From positions 62,001 to 126,000 of the forward strand of contig NZ_AP022563.1 of the NCBI RefSeq assembly GCF_010726645.1: DNA of 64,000 nucleotides, written 5' to 3'. The notes under the pieces are model-generated. The model was not told the origin of the DNA. It worked only from the letters and a program-made list of their open reading frames with translations, and made no database searches. The stretch comes from Mycolicibacterium duvalii (GTDB lineage Bacteria > Actinomycetota > Actinomycetes > Mycobacteriales > Mycobacteriaceae). Below are positions 1 through 8,932 of this stretch, in pieces; position 1 is the stretch's first letter; each line of letters opens with the position of its first letter. The position numbers were made by a program, and so were the translations under genes.

Positions 1-662
1 TGCACATAGGAGTTGTCGAGCTTGACCTCCTTGCTGCCGACCAGGACCTTGACGTGACCGGCAAGCACGCTGTCGAACACCTTGCGAAACATGGTCTGAT
101 CGCCGCGGCCCCAGATGCCGCTCGGCCGGATCGAGCACGTCAGCATGCCCTGCTCACCGTTCTGGCCGAGCACGAACTTCTCGGCGACCACCTTGGTCTC
201 GGTGTACAGGTCGGCGAACCGGTCGGTGTAGGGCAGAGTTTCGTCCCCGCCGGAGATACGCTGGCCGCCCATGACCACGCTGTTGGAGGCGGTGTAGACG
301 AAGCGCTGCACGCCGGCCTGCTGGGCGGCGCGCACGAGGTTCTCGGTGCCGGTGACGTTCACCGCGAAGCTGCGTTTGCGGGCTTCTCCCGTCGCGGATC
401 CGCCCATCAGGTCGATGATCGCGGCGGTGTGGAACACGGTGTCGATCCCGGCGACCGCCGCGGCGACGTCGGCCACGTCGGTGATGTCGCCCTCGAGCAC
501 GTCGAGCCTGGGGTGGGCGGGAAGTCGGGACGCCACGCGGTCGAATGAGCGGACCTCGAGGCCGCGGTCCAGGAGTTCGGTGACCAGGTTCGCGCCGACG
601 AAGCCTGATCCGCCCGTCACGAGCACCCGGCCGAGGTCAGTGGTCAGCGTTGGATCACCCAT
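1..662 (-). CDS. 3-beta-hydroxysteroid dehydrogenase / NAD-dependent epimerase family (C-terminus cut by window)
   Basis: An extended short-chain dehydrogenase; 220 codons are in the window and the C-terminal part lies beyond base 1. The start ATG at 662 is followed by a Rossmann dinucleotide motif TGGSGFVG at residues 16-23, and the YxxxK pair appears as YTETK in the region of bases 190-220. The order of this gene with xseB, xseA and ispH matches M. tuberculosis Rv1106c, the characterised 3-beta-HSD that oxidises 3-beta-hydroxy sterols such as cholesterol to the 3-keto form. That substrate is inferred from family and position. A perfect KstR-type box lies 16 bp upstream of the start (678-691), which supports sterol control. 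Transcribed away from xseB with a 63-bp gap. Confidence 0.88.
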   Translation of the reverse strand, partial: MGDPTLTTDLGRVLVTGGSGFVGANLVTELLDRGLEVRSFDRVASRLPAHPRLDVLEGDITDVADVAAAVAGIDTVFHTAAIIDLMGGSATGEARKRSFAVNVTGTENLVRAAQQAGVQRFVYTASNSVVMGGQRISGGDETLPYTDRFADLYTETKVVAEKFVLGQNGEQGMLTCSIRPSGIWGRGDQTMFRKVFDSVLAGHVKVLVGSKEVKLDNSYV

Positions 663-677
663 GCCGGGCAGACTAAC

Positions 678-691
678 TGAAACGTGTTCCA
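678..691. promoter_or_regulatory. KstR-type operator candidate
   Basis: TGAAACGTGTTCCA fits the published KstR consensus TnnAACnnGTTnnA at every fixed position. It lies between the 3-beta-HSD start (662) and the xseB stop (726). KstR is the TetR-family repressor of cholesterol catabolism in mycobacteria, so a site in front of a sterol dehydrogenase makes biological sense. Binding itself is inferred. Confidence 0.6.
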
Positions 692-725
692 ATTTCGACA
701 GTTAGTTCGCCTACTGCTTGACTGA

Positions 726-938
726 TCAATCATCGGTCTCGTCGCTGTGGGCCAGGGTCTGCTCGACCCGCTGGCGGGCCCCAGCTAAATGCTCCTCACA
801 GCATTTGGCCAGTTGTTCGCCTCTTTCCCACAATTTCAGCGACTCATCGAGGTTGAGGCCGCCGTGCTCCAGGCGTTGCACCACCTCGATCAGTTCGTCG
901 CGGGCTTCTTCGTACCCCAATTCACTAATGGGCTTCAT
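726..938 (-). CDS. xseB: Exodeoxyribonuclease VII small subunit
   Basis: A 70-aa protein of the usual XseB length. It shows the family pattern near the N-terminus (GYEEARDEL, then [12 protein letters not shown]) and is predicted to be helical throughout. XseB assembles with XseA into exonuclease VII, which degrades single-stranded DNA from both ends into oligonucleotides. The ATG overlaps the xseA stop by four bases (ATGA), so the two subunits are probably translationally coupled. Function is secure from sequence and neighbours. Confidence 0.95.
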   Translation of the reverse strand: MKPISELGYEEARDELIEVVQRLEHGGLNLDESLKLWERGEQLAKCCEEHLAGARQRVEQTLAHSDETDD

Positions 939-2191
939 TGTCCGGCTTTCCCCTCGGGTTCGAATTCGCCTTCGCTGACCGCCAGCACGGCGCCGTCGGC
1001 GACCCGCACCCGCAACCGGGTGCCGCGGGGCGCCTCGGCGACACTGCGCAGCACCCCGGCGGGCCCGGACGGCGGCACTGTCTGCACCACCGCGTAGCCG
1101 CGGGCCAGCGTCGCCGCAGGCCCGAGCGTGGTCAGCCGTGCCGCCAGATGGCCGATGCGGTCGGACTCCGCGGCCAGGAGACGGGTGATGTCACGCCGGC
1201 CGGCCGCCCGGGTCCGGCTGATCTCCTCGGCGCGGGCCTCGATCGCGTCGAGCGGGCGGGCCAGCGCCGGCCGGCTGCGCAACTGCGCGATCAGATGCTG
1301 CTCGCGCTTGACCCAGTTGCGCAGCGCCTGAGCGCTGCGGTGCCGCAACTCGCCGACCAGCGCCTGCTCGGCGGCGGTGTCGGGGACGATGCGCTTGGCC
1401 GCGTCGGTCGGGGTGGCGGCGCGCAGGTCGGCGACCAGGTCGCACAGCGGATTGTCGGGTTCGTGACCGATCGCGCTGACCACGGGCGTGGTGCAGCGGA
1501 CGATCTCGCGGCACAGCGTCTCGTCGGAGAACGGCAGCAGGTCCTCCACGCTGCCCCCGCCGCGGGCCAGCACGATGACGTCGACGTCGGGGTCGGCGTC
1601 GAGGGCGCGCAACGCCTCGACGATCTGCGGCACCGCGTTGGGTCCCTGTACGACGGTGTTGCGGACCGCGAAGCGCACCGCCGGCCAGCGACCCGACGCG
1701 ACGGCCATGATGTCGTGTTCGGCGGCCGACGCCCGCCCGGTGATCAAGCCGATGGTGTGGGGCAGGAACGGCACGGGCCGCTTGAGTCGCGGATCGAACA
1801 GTCCCTCGGCCTCCAGCAGCCGGCGCAGCCGCTCGATGCGGGCCAACAGCTCTCCGATGCCGACGGCCCGGATCTCGCTGACCCGTAGCGAGAAACTGCC
1901 GCGGCCGGTGTAGAAGGTCGGCTTGCCGAACACGATCACCTGGGTGCCGTCGGTCATCTTGACCGGCGCGTTGACCACCAGGTCGCGCGGGCACGTCAAC
2001 GACATCGACATGTCGGCCGCCGGGTCACGCAACGTGATGAACGCGGTGTTGGAGTTCGGACGCAGCGTCAGCTGGGCGATCTGGCCCTCCACCCACACCG
2101 AGCCCAGCTTGTCGATCCAGCCGGCGACCCGGACGGCGACGCCGCGTACCGGGAACGGGTTCTCCGGTGACTGACCCTGCGGCAGGGTCAC
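935..2191 (-). CDS. xseA: Exodeoxyribonuclease VII large subunit
   Basis: The 418-aa catalytic subunit of exonuclease VII. An N-terminal OB-fold occupies about residues 12-105, followed by the nuclease domain with the conserved RGGGSVEDL (210-218) and [10 protein letters not shown] (242-251) motifs and then ADLRAATPT. The C-terminal part is a long helical region rich in Arg and Ala that carries the XseB-binding coiled coils in this family. The start overlaps the stop of the upstream 198-aa gene by ATGA, and the stop overlaps the xseB start, giving a three-gene run with coupled translation. Confidence 0.95.
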   Translation of the reverse strand: MTLPQGQSPENPFPVRGVAVRVAGWIDKLGSVWVEGQIAQLTLRPNSNTAFITLRDPAADMSMSLTCPRDLVVNAPVKMTDGTQVIVFGKPTFYTGRGSFSLRVSEIRAVGIGELLARIERLRRLLEAEGLFDPRLKRPVPFLPHTIGLITGRASAAEHDIMAVASGRWPAVRFAVRNTVVQGPNAVPQIVEALRALDADPDVDVIVLARGGGSVEDLLPFSDETLCREIVRCTTPVVSAIGHEPDNPLCDLVADLRAATPTDAAKRIVPDTAAEQALVGELRHRSAQALRNWVKREQHLIAQLRSRPALARPLDAIEARAEEISRTRAAGRRDITRLLAAESDRIGHLAARLTTLGPAATLARGYAVVQTVPPSGPAGVLRSVAEAPRGTRLRVRVADGAVLAVSEGEFEPEGKAGQ

Positions 2192-2784
2192 TTCGCCGAC
2201 GCGCGGGTGATCCTGTTGGCCAGCAGCGTCTGGAACGGCGCCCGCGCCTTGGTGTTCTCCTCGTAGGCCAGCAGCGCTTCCAGGTCGGAGATCTTCAGCG
2301 ACGTCAGGCGGGCGCGGAGCTGGGCCAGCGTCAGCGATTCGTAGTCGATGTCGGCGACGATCGTCGGCGCCTCGGCAGCTCCCGGCCCGGCCTCGGACCC
2401 GGCACCGCCGTCTGCTGTGCTGTTGGGCTTGTCCGGTTCCTCGGAGAACAGCGCGAACCGGCCCTCGGTCATCCGTTCACCGTCACGCACCGGAAGGTCG
2501 ATGACGTCGCCCGCGCCGTCCCCGGCGTCCCCGGCGGTCAGGTCCTCGTCGAACGTCGCCCATTCGGGTTGCTCGTCTTTGGGCGGGAAGATCGAATCCA
2601 GCGTCTCGTCGCCCTTGATCACCAGCACCGCGACGTCCTGCTGCATCTTCATCACCAGGTGGGCGACCTGGCTGGCCAGGGTCATCGGGTACATCAGGAT
2701 CGTCTGGGGGAGCTTGCGGGTCTCCTCGATGGCGGTCACCGCCGCACCCACCAGCAGACGGACCCCATACGGTGCAGTTGCCAT
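2188..2784 (-). CDS. Rv1109c-type conserved protein, possibly lipid-droplet associated
   Basis: A 198-aa protein at the position of M. tuberculosis Rv1109c, divergent from ispH and overlapping xseA by four bases. The N-terminal 65 residues are hydrophobic and helix-prone ([16 protein letters not shown], then [17 protein letters not shown]). The middle is acidic and low in complexity. The C-terminal 50 residues ([22 protein letters not shown]) look like a short helical SAP/Rho-N-like module. Homologues are, as far as I recall, named lipid-droplet-associated protein in databases; no motif visible here proves that. Presence as a real gene is secure from coupling and conservation of order. Confidence 0.8.
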   Translation of the reverse strand: MATAPYGVRLLVGAAVTAIEETRKLPQTILMYPMTLASQVAHLVMKMQQDVAVLVIKGDETLDSIFPPKDEQPEWATFDEDLTAGDAGDGAGDVIDLPVRDGERMTEGRFALFSEEPDKPNSTADGGAGSEAGPGAAEAPTIVADIDYESLTLAQLRARLTSLKISDLEALLAYEENTKARAPFQTLLANRITRASAK

Positions 2785-2838
2785 GCCCCTTAGCCTACGG
2801 CTGGGCGATCACCGCGGTGGATAAGTACCCTGGGACTC

Positions 2839-3840
2839 ATGCCGACCACTGTCAACATGGGGATTCCGGGCGCGAGCAGCTCGGTCGTCGGCGATGTCGC
2901 TGGCAAACGCGTTCTGCTGGCCGAACCGCGGGGATACTGCGCCGGGGTCGACCGGGCGGTGGAAACCGTCGAACGCGCGCTGGACAAGCACGGCGCACCG
3001 GTCTACGTCCGTCATGAGATCGTGCACAACCGCCACGTGGTGGAGACGCTGGCCAAGGCCGGTGCCATCTTCGTCGACGAGACCGACGAGGTGCCCGAGG
3101 GGGCCATCGTGGTGTTCTCCGCACACGGTGTGGCGCCGACGGTGCACCAGACCGCTGCCGAACGCAAGCTCCAGGTCATCGACGCGACCTGCCCGTTGGT
3201 GACCAAGGTGCACAACGAGGCCAAGCGATTCGCCCGCGACGACTACGACATCCTCCTCATCGGCCACGAGGGGCACGAAGAGGTCGTCGGCACCGCCGGC
3301 GAAGCGCCCGACCACGTCCAGGTCGTCGACAATCCCGACGCGGTCGATCAGGTCACCGTGCGTGATCCGAACAAGGTGATCTGGCTGTCCCAGACCACGT
3401 TGTCCGTCGACGAGACGATGGAGACCGTCCGCCGGCTGCGGGAGAAGTTCCCGACGCTGCAGGATCCGCCCAGTGACGACATCTGCTACGCCACCCAGAA
3501 CCGGCAGGTAGCCGTCAAGGCCATGGCGCCGGAGTGCGAGCTGGTGATCGTGGTGGGTTCGCGGAACTCGTCGAACTCGGTGCGGCTGGTCGAGGTCGCG
3601 CTGGGCGCCGGTGCCGACGCCGCGCATCTGGTCGACTACGCCGACGACGTCGACCCGGGTTGGCTGGACGGCGTGACGACCGTCGGTGTCACCTCCGGGG
3701 CCTCGGTGCCCGAGATTCTGGTTCGCGGTGTGTTGGAGCGCCTGGCCGAGTACGGCTACGCCACCGTGCAGCCGGTCACCACCGCCAACGAGACGCTGGT
3801 CTTCGCCCTGCCCCGGGAAATCCGGCCCGCCCGCAGCTAG
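2839..3840 (+). CDS. ispH: 4-hydroxy-3-methylbut-2-enyl diphosphate reductase (IspH/LytB)
   Basis: A 333-aa iron-sulfur enzyme catalysing the last step of the MEP pathway, HMBPP to IPP and DMAPP, the building blocks of isoprenoids including mycobacterial menaquinone and polyprenyl carriers. The three cluster-binding cysteines are visible at Cys34 (EPRGYCAGV), Cys118 (DATCPLV) and Cys216 (DDICYATQ). The substrate-binding SAHGV (94-98) and [11 protein letters not shown] segments are also present. About 22 residues precede the conserved core, as in other mycobacterial LytB2 proteins. The stop TAG shares bases with the stop of the convergent gene on the other strand. Confidence 0.96.
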   Translation: MPTTVNMGIPGASSSVVGDVAGKRVLLAEPRGYCAGVDRAVETVERALDKHGAPVYVRHEIVHNRHVVETLAKAGAIFVDETDEVPEGAIVVFSAHGVAPTVHQTAAERKLQVIDATCPLVTKVHNEAKRFARDDYDILLIGHEGHEEVVGTAGEAPDHVQVVDNPDAVDQVTVRDPNKVIWLSQTTLSVDETMETVRRLREKFPTLQDPPSDDICYATQNRQVAVKAMAPECELVIVVGSRNSSNSVRLVEVALGAGADAAHLVDYADDVDPGWLDGVTTVGVTSGASVPEILVRGVLERLAEYGYATVQPVTTANETLVFALPREIRPARS

Positions 3841-4910
3841 ATGTCGTAGTTCCAGCGGTCGGCGTCGTGATCGCGCGGGGCACCACGCCGCCGGCGCGGA
3901 GGCTCGACCGGGTCATCGGCGCCGCGGTAGCGCACCCGCGAGACCGGATGGTGATTTCCGTCCGAGCGCGGCTCGGGCCGCGGGGGAGCCGGATCGTATC
4001 CGCCGAACAGGTCGTAGCCGTCGTAGCTGCTGCTGCGCTGCGGACGGGGGCGTTGCGCACGTTGCGGCCGGTCCCGGTCCACGCGGTCCGGACGATCCCG
4101 GTAGCGGCGTTCGCGCTCGTCGGGTGGCAGGCTGCGACGTCGGCTGCGCTCCCCGGCCGGACGCGTCCGCCGCCGCGGCTCGGCTCCCGAAGCCGCGTCG
4201 GCCGGGCGGCGCCGCCGCGGCCGGTCACCGGCCTGATCGATCGGCTCGGAGTCGCGGGCCCGCTGCGCGCGCGATGCCGGCGCCGAGCGGCGGGTGGGCC
4301 GTTCACCGCGGCTGCGTGCGGCCGCGGTCTTCTTCACCGGGGCGCGCCGCGGGTCGGGCCGGCGGCGTCGCGGCGCCTCGCCCTTGGGCTGCAGCCGCGA
4401 GGTCACCAGCGCCGTCAGCTTGGCCAGCAAACCGGGGCCGGCCGCCGAATGCTCGGCGTCGGTCGTCTCGGCGGCGTCGGAGCGGCCGAGGTAGTAGCGC
4501 GCGGCGCCCAGCGCCAGCACGGCGGCCGAGGTGAAGAACATCAACGGAAAGCGCTCGATCAGCGGATAGCCGCAGTTGATCAACACGTCTTTGAGGCCGT
4601 GGATGTCCGAGGAGTGCATCAGGAAGTACGCCGCGGGAACGACGGCGAACAGGATCAGCGGCGGTTGCACGACGGCGGTGAACAACCCCGACCGGCGTAC
4701 GGCCAGAACCGCGGCCAAACAGCCGATCGCGTACAGCGAGCCGAAGACCTTGGTCAGATTGCCGCCGCCGGATCCCGCATCGAAAGCGAAGCCGAGCGTG
4801 CTGCAGATCAACGCCACCAGGACCGCACCCCACCAGGGAAGGCCTGCGAAGTCGGGGTGCGCAGAGCGGTGGTCGGCCGGTACCGCCGGCCGGGTGCGCT
4901 GTGCTGACAC
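3837..4910 (-). CDS. DUF6542-type membrane protein with Arg-rich tail (Rv1111c position)
   Basis: A 357-aa protein whose N-terminal half has four hydrophobic segments (about residues 26-46, 55-75, 80-98 and 122-140), resembling the DUF6542 family. The C-terminal 190 residues are very basic and low in complexity (repeated [15 protein letters not shown]), so probably disordered and cytoplasmic, able to touch nucleic acid or anionic lipid. It sits between ispH and ychF, as Rv1111c does in M. tuberculosis. Its stop and the ispH stop overlap in the palindrome CTAG (3837-3840). No enzymatic motif is visible and the function is unknown. Confidence 0.8.
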   Translation of the reverse strand: MSAQRTRPAVPADHRSAHPDFAGLPWWGAVLVALICSTLGFAFDAGSGGGNLTKVFGSLYAIGCLAAVLAVRRSGLFTAVVQPPLILFAVVPAAYFLMHSSDIHGLKDVLINCGYPLIERFPLMFFTSAAVLALGAARYYLGRSDAAETTDAEHSAAGPGLLAKLTALVTSRLQPKGEAPRRRRPDPRRAPVKKTAAARSRGERPTRRSAPASRAQRARDSEPIDQAGDRPRRRRPADAASGAEPRRRTRPAGERSRRRSLPPDERERRYRDRPDRVDRDRPQRAQRPRPQRSSSYDGYDLFGGYDPAPPRPEPRSDGNHHPVSRVRYRGADDPVEPPRRRRGAPRDHDADRWNYDI

Positions 4911-4992
4911 ATGTCGACCGTACCGGCTCGACCTGCGTGCCGTCGCCAGCGGGAGTTGGCGAGCCGATCACATCTGGCAGACTGTGGACTCC

Positions 4993-6084
4993 GTGGGCTT
5001 GAATCTGGGAATCGTCGGGCTGCCGAACGTCGGCAAGTCGACCTTGTTCAACGCATTGACGCGGAACAACGTGTTGGCGGCCAACTATCCGTTCGCGACC
5101 ATCGAACCGAACGAAGGCGTGGTGGCGCTGCCCGATCCGCGGCTGGAGCGGCTCGCCGAGATCTTCGGGTCGGAGAAGATCGTGCCGGCGACGGTGACGT
5201 TCGTCGACATCGCCGGCATCGTCAAAGGCGCGTCCGAGGGCGCCGGGCTGGGTAACAAGTTCCTGGCCAACATCCGCGAGAGCGACGCGATCTGCCAGGT
5301 GGTGCGGGTGTTCGCCGACGACGACGTGGTGCACGTCGACGGGCGGGTGGACCCGAAGTCCGACATCGAGATCATCGAGACCGAACTGATCCTCGCCGAC
5401 ATGCAGACCCTGGAGAAGGCCCTGCCGCGGCTGGAGAAAGAGGCCCGCACCCACAAGGACCGCAAGCCGGTCCACGACGCGGCGGTCGCGGCCCAAGAGG
5501 TGCTCGACAGCGGCAAGACCCTGTTCTCTGCGGGCACCGATGTGTCGTTGCTGCGCGAGCTGAATCTGTTGACCATCAAGCCGTTCCTGTACGTCTTCAA
5601 CGCCGACGAGTCGGTGCTGACCGATGCGGCGCGTGTGGCCGGGTTGCGGGATCTGGTGGCCCCGGCCGATGCGGTCTTCCTGGACGCCAAGATCGAAGCG
5701 GAGCTGCAAGAGCTCGACGACGAGTCGGCCGCCGAGCTGCTCGAGTCGATCGGACAGACCGAGCGCGGCCTGGATGCCTTGGCGCGCGCGGGTTTCCACA
5801 CCTTGCGGCTGCAGACCTACTTGACCGCCGGCCCGAAAGAGGCGCGGGCGTGGACGATTCATCAGGGCGACACCGCACCCAAGGCGGCCGGGGTGATCCA
5901 CACCGACTTCGAGAAAGGCTTCATCAAGGCCGAGGTGGTGTCCTTCGACGACCTGATCGAAGCCGGGTCGATGGCGGCCGCCAAGGCCGCAGGCAAGGTC
6001 CGGATGGAGGGCAAGGACTACGTGATGGCCGACGGTGACGTGGTGGAATTCCGCCACGGACAACCATCAAAGACGAAGCAGTGA
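4993..6084 (+). CDS. ychF: Redox-regulated ribosome-associated ATPase YchF/OLA1
   Basis: A 363-aa Obg-family P-loop NTPase. G1 is GLPNVGKST at residues 9-17, G3 is DIAG, and the YchF-specific NxxE replaces NKxD (NADES), giving ATP preference. A coiled-coil hairpin fills the middle and a TGS domain the C-terminus. I chose GTG 4993 because the conserved LGIVGLPNVGKST begins a few residues later; an upstream extension lacks family similarity. The C-terminus is odd. It ends VEFRHGQPSKTKQ, whereas the expected mycobacterial end is VEFRFNV, which occurs as an isolated fragment at 23316. The terminal codons therefore appear to have been replaced by an integrated element (att copy A). Confidence 0.95.
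   Translation: MGLNLGIVGLPNVGKSTLFNALTRNNVLAANYPFATIEPNEGVVALPDPRLERLAEIFGSEKIVPATVTFVDIAGIVKGASEGAGLGNKFLANIRESDAICQVVRVFADDDVVHVDGRVDPKSDIEIIETELILADMQTLEKALPRLEKEARTHKDRKPVHDAAVAAQEVLDSGKTLFSAGTDVSLLRELNLLTIKPFLYVFNADESVLTDAARVAGLRDLVAPADAVFLDAKIEAELQELDDESAAELLESIGQTERGLDALARAGFHTLRLQTYLTAGPKEARAWTIHQGDTAPKAAGVIHTDFEKGFIKAEVVSFDDLIEAGSMAAAKAAGKVRMEGKDYVMADGDVVEFRHGQPSKTKQ
6043..6084 (+). repeat. att-like copy A (current ychF 3' end)
   Basis: Encodes VEFRHGQPSKTKQ and the ychF stop. Its right half, CCACGGACAACCATC followed by AAGACGAAGCAGT, is nearly identical to copy C at 7635-7676, while its left half is native ychF. Confidence 0.8.
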
Positions 6085-6096
6085 ACCAGTAGAGCC

Positions 6097-6762
6097 ATGC
6101 CCCTCCCCGAGTCCACCCGCGCAGAAGTTGTCAACTATGCACTCGCCGACCTGCCGGGCGACCTTGCCTGGCACGTCAGCTACTTCGATTTCATTGGCGA
6201 TGCTGATCTTCGCGGCCGAATTGGACAAGAGTTCTACGCTGCGAGATGCCTATACAAGCTCTGGGAAGGGCTGAGGATTGACGAGCAGTGGGCGAGACAG
6301 GCGCAGGTGCAGTTGCAGGTCCAGCAGTATGCCTCGATCTACGAGGCCTCCGTCCATCACCTCTTATTTGTTGAAGCAGCCAACGAACCAATAGTTCAGC
6401 GCCTCAATGAGTACCGCACGCTGGTCGAACGTCCGTTACCTGGACACATTATGGACCGCATTCGCCGCCTCGATGCTGGCGACGCCAACGACATAGTCGG
6501 GGCGGTAATGGCGACGCGCCGAGCGCAAGAGTCAAAAATCCGGTTCGATAGCAAGGTTGCGGCGGCCGTGGAGCTTGGAATGCTCGATGAGGCCCTCGGG
6601 GAAGAGGTCAAAGGCTTTTACACCGCGCGGAACTACATCCACATCCACGCTGAGATTCGCCAGACTGATTTCGATTGGCAGGTCTCGTTCGCGCGCGATG
6701 CTTATCGACGTTTGGAACCATTCAAATCTCAGGTCTCGTCTTGGCTTGCAATGCGTGCGTGA
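6097..6762 (+). CDS. Hypothetical protein with RN..H motif, possible HEPN-like
   Basis: A 221-aa, mostly helical protein that starts 12 bp after the ychF stop and ends 37 bp before att copy B, so it is the single gene of cassette A-B. Near the C-terminus it has TARNYIHIHAEI. An Arg-Asn followed by His within three to five residues on a helix is reminiscent of the R-x4-6-H catalytic motif of HEPN RNases, which are common in toxin and phage-defence genes. That link is tentative because the spacing is not the standard one. Codon use is AT-richer than that of the neighbours, suggesting transfer. No signal peptide or membrane segment is visible. Confidence 0.7.
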   Translation: MPLPESTRAEVVNYALADLPGDLAWHVSYFDFIGDADLRGRIGQEFYAARCLYKLWEGLRIDEQWARQAQVQLQVQQYASIYEASVHHLLFVEAANEPIVQRLNEYRTLVERPLPGHIMDRIRRLDAGDANDIVGAVMATRRAQESKIRFDSKVAAAVELGMLDEALGEEVKGFYTARNYIHIHAEIRQTDFDWQVSFARDAYRRLEPFKSQVSSWLAMRA

Positions 6763-6799
6763 CCAGAGTCAACCGCCGGGTTCAGGTGAGAACGACGTG

Positions 6800-6834
6800 G
6801 TCGAATCCGCTTCGGATCAACGTCTACAAGCAAG
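6800..6834 (+). repeat. att-like copy B (decayed)
   Basis: GTCGAATCCGCTTCGGATCA, followed by ACGTCTACAAGCAAG, matches copy D at 22492 except for one missing T in GAATTCC. Restoring the T gives VEFRFGSTSTSK, the same peptide start as copy D. The preceding GACGTG also matches ychF. Confidence 0.7.
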
Positions 6835-6851
6835 GGGGGTAAGGCGCGGCC

Positions 6852-7623
6852 ATGAGCGTTGACCAGCAGGAGGGGGGACCTGGCACCGGCGCGCCCCGGG
6901 TGATGGACTCAAAATGGGCCATTGAGCAGTGCAACGAGTGGCTTCGACTGCACGAGCGAGTTCCGATCCCGGAAGCCGAACGCGAACGGAACGAACGGGC
7001 CGAAAGGGCGGGTTAGGGGCTCTCTGGAGGAACGAACAAGGATCTCGCATCGCGTCCACCGGGTAGCTGAGGCCGTCTGGACGAAGTGGAACGACCGCTG
7101 GGGCTTGAATGCCTCCGAGGTGCGGAAGTTGATCTTCGAACTGGAAGAGGGTCTTGAGGTCCGTGAGCGTCTGGGGCTGTCGCCGACCGGACCAGCTCTG
7201 GTAGCCGACGCCCTTCACCCTTGGGTTTGGCAAGCTGCCCGACCGCATTGGGAGGGCGGCAACTACGACGCTGCCGTATGGGCTGCAGCGATCAATGTCA
7301 ATAACCAACTCAGGGCGAAGGCTCAACGTCCTGACCTGGGCGAAACGAATCTGGTCGAGGCCGCTTTTGGCATCAATCCGCCCGAGGCGGGAAAGGTGCG
7401 TCTACGTCTGTGTGACGACACGAATCCAGCCTTGTTCAAGGATCGGCACGTGGGTGCCATATCGCTAGGGAAAGGGCTGTTCTCTGGTGTCCGAAACCCA
7501 CTCAATCATGTTGGAGCCGAGGACCTGAGCGAACAAGAGGCGCTGGAGACTCTGGCTGCGTGGAGCCTTTTTGCGCGATGGGTCGCGCGGGCAGAAGTCG
7601 TGACTATCGAGGTGACGAGTTGA
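6852..7623 (+). pseudogene. TIGR02391-type (Hypoth_Ymh) protein gene with frameshift
   Basis: The C-terminal 140 residues read like the TIGR02391 family: LHPWVWQAARPHWEGG, AAINVNNQLRAK, GLFSGVRNPLNHV and ALETLAAWSLFARWV. The good ATG at 6852 opens a frame (MSVDQQEGG...WAIEQCNEWL) that ends at TAG 7014-7016. The family-like C-terminal part continues in the next frame through 7623. A single extra base near 7000-7016 would explain this. The only start codon I see in the downstream frame is a weak TTG at 6922. The gene fills cassette B-C and stops 12 bp before copy C. The family is of unknown function. Either the gene is inactive, the base is a sequencing error, or a frameshift is programmed. Confidence 0.65.
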
Positions 7624-7634
7624 TACGCAAAGCC

Positions 7635-7676
7635 GTCGAATTTGGCCACGGACAAGCATCTAAGACGAAGCAGTAG
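7635..7676 (+). repeat. att-like copy C (left end of the satellite)
   Basis: Encodes VEFGHGQASKTKQ and TAG. It matches copy A over its right half with a few substitutions. It lies directly before the first gene of the large element. Confidence 0.8.
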
Positions 7677-7739
7677 GCGATAACGATGGCCCGCCGCGCA
7701 CGGTGCGGGTTGTCGGAGGCGGTTCCTAGACTGCGGCTC

Positions 7740-8912
7740 ATGGGCAGGTACCGAGGTGGGCAAAAGCCATGGGAGCAGGACGACCCGAAGGGGCGGCGAC
7801 TCGACCCCGCCCAATACCCCGAGCTGAACGCCGTCTTCTACACCGCCGACCCGGCGGAGTTCATCAAGATGCGCATCGAGTCGCTGTCGCTGATGGCGTG
7901 CAGCGACGACCAGCTCGCCCCGCTGTACGGGACCGACCGAACCATCGGTGCCGCGTACCTCGGCGCGATGGCACCGCCAACCTCGGAGGCTCGACAGCGG
8001 TACATCCGCATGGAGGCGGTGACCATCTCCAACCACGCCTCCGAAACGCTGCTGCGGATGTTCTTCGCACATACCGAGCACCCCGAATGCCCGTGGCTCG
8101 GCATGTCCGCTTCGACGGACTTCCGCGAGTACAAGGCCAAGCTCGACGCCGCGCTCGACGCAGGGTTTGACCGCGAGCAGATCGCCACCGTGTTTCTAGG
8201 TGGGACCAGCCGCGTCGACGCGGTAGTGCAACTCACCGACGACGAGTTTGAGGACGCCGTCGACGCGCTGGCCATGTTGCTGATCGACTGCGCCAACCGG
8301 GTTCTCGGTGACGCCTTCGTCTACAACGCGGTCAAGCACGGGGTGAGCGCGGTCGCAGTCGATGACGACGAGGCGAAAGTGTCGTGGCAGCCGATGGACG
8401 GCGAGCCGGTCACTATTCACGAGGGTCCGGTCCACGTCTACCTGCACAGGAAGGGGCACCCTGACGCGGCGAAGAACGAGGCGCACTGGTGGCTCACCAT
8501 GGAGGACTCGAACCCCGGCCGCGAACTGGCGGTGTCGGTGCTGATCACCAAGGCGTTGGACTCCCTGTGGGACGTTGCCCGTCGCCGGTACCTGGGCGAA
8601 AGCGGGTCCATCACCTACATCAGCAAGGCGGCGGTCGAGATCGCCGTGTGGGGCACCACGATGCAGGCGATGAACCTGCTCAAGCGCGCGACCCACGAAC
8701 TGATCAAGGTGAAGCCGGACGGCACCGTGGACGGCACCGATCACCGCATCGTCGGCTACCGCATCCCTCGACCGTGGTCGCCGGAGCGAGCGGCTCCCGC
8801 GATGGTGATTCGTCCCGTGCCGCTGCCCGCTCGTGAGCGTGACCGTCAGCTTGTCTCGACGGGTCGACGGTCGTATCTGCCGATCACGCCCCGCGGCTTC
8901 CAGCGGGGGTGA
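7740..8912 (+). CDS. Hypothetical cargo protein of the satellite
   Basis: A 390-aa protein, the only plus-strand gene in the element and the one nearest to att copy C, a usual place for accessory cargo. I chose ATG 7740 (MGRYRGG); an upstream ATG at 7686 adds 18 residues rich in Arg. The protein is soluble and largely helical. A segment around residue 190-210 (DCANRVLGDAFVYNAVKHG) resembles the NxxKHG stretch found in some HEPN-type and abortive-infection proteins, but I cannot place it in a family. It converges with the 193-aa gene at 8933. Its function is unknown and a defence role is only a guess from position. Confidence 0.7.
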   Translation: MGRYRGGQKPWEQDDPKGRRLDPAQYPELNAVFYTADPAEFIKMRIESLSLMACSDDQLAPLYGTDRTIGAAYLGAMAPPTSEARQRYIRMEAVTISNHASETLLRMFFAHTEHPECPWLGMSASTDFREYKAKLDAALDAGFDREQIATVFLGGTSRVDAVVQLTDDEFEDAVDALAMLLIDCANRVLGDAFVYNAVKHGVSAVAVDDDEAKVSWQPMDGEPVTIHEGPVHVYLHRKGHPDAAKNEAHWWLTMEDSNPGRELAVSVLITKALDSLWDVARRRYLGESGSITYISKAAVEIAVWGTTMQAMNLLKRATHELIKVKPDGTVDGTDHRIVGYRIPRPWSPERAAPAMVIRPVPLPARERDRQLVSTGRRSYLPITPRGFQRG

Positions 8913-8932
8913 CGGAAGCGTCGATCAACCGA

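Noticed and set aside
4576..6084. A 502-aa YchF starting upstream
   Set aside because: The upstream 139 codons have no family similarity and lie opposite the DUF6542 gene.
6922..7623. A separate gene starting at TTG 6922
   Set aside because: Its first 30 residues are an out-of-frame shadow of the ATG 6852 frame; a frameshifted single gene explains both better.
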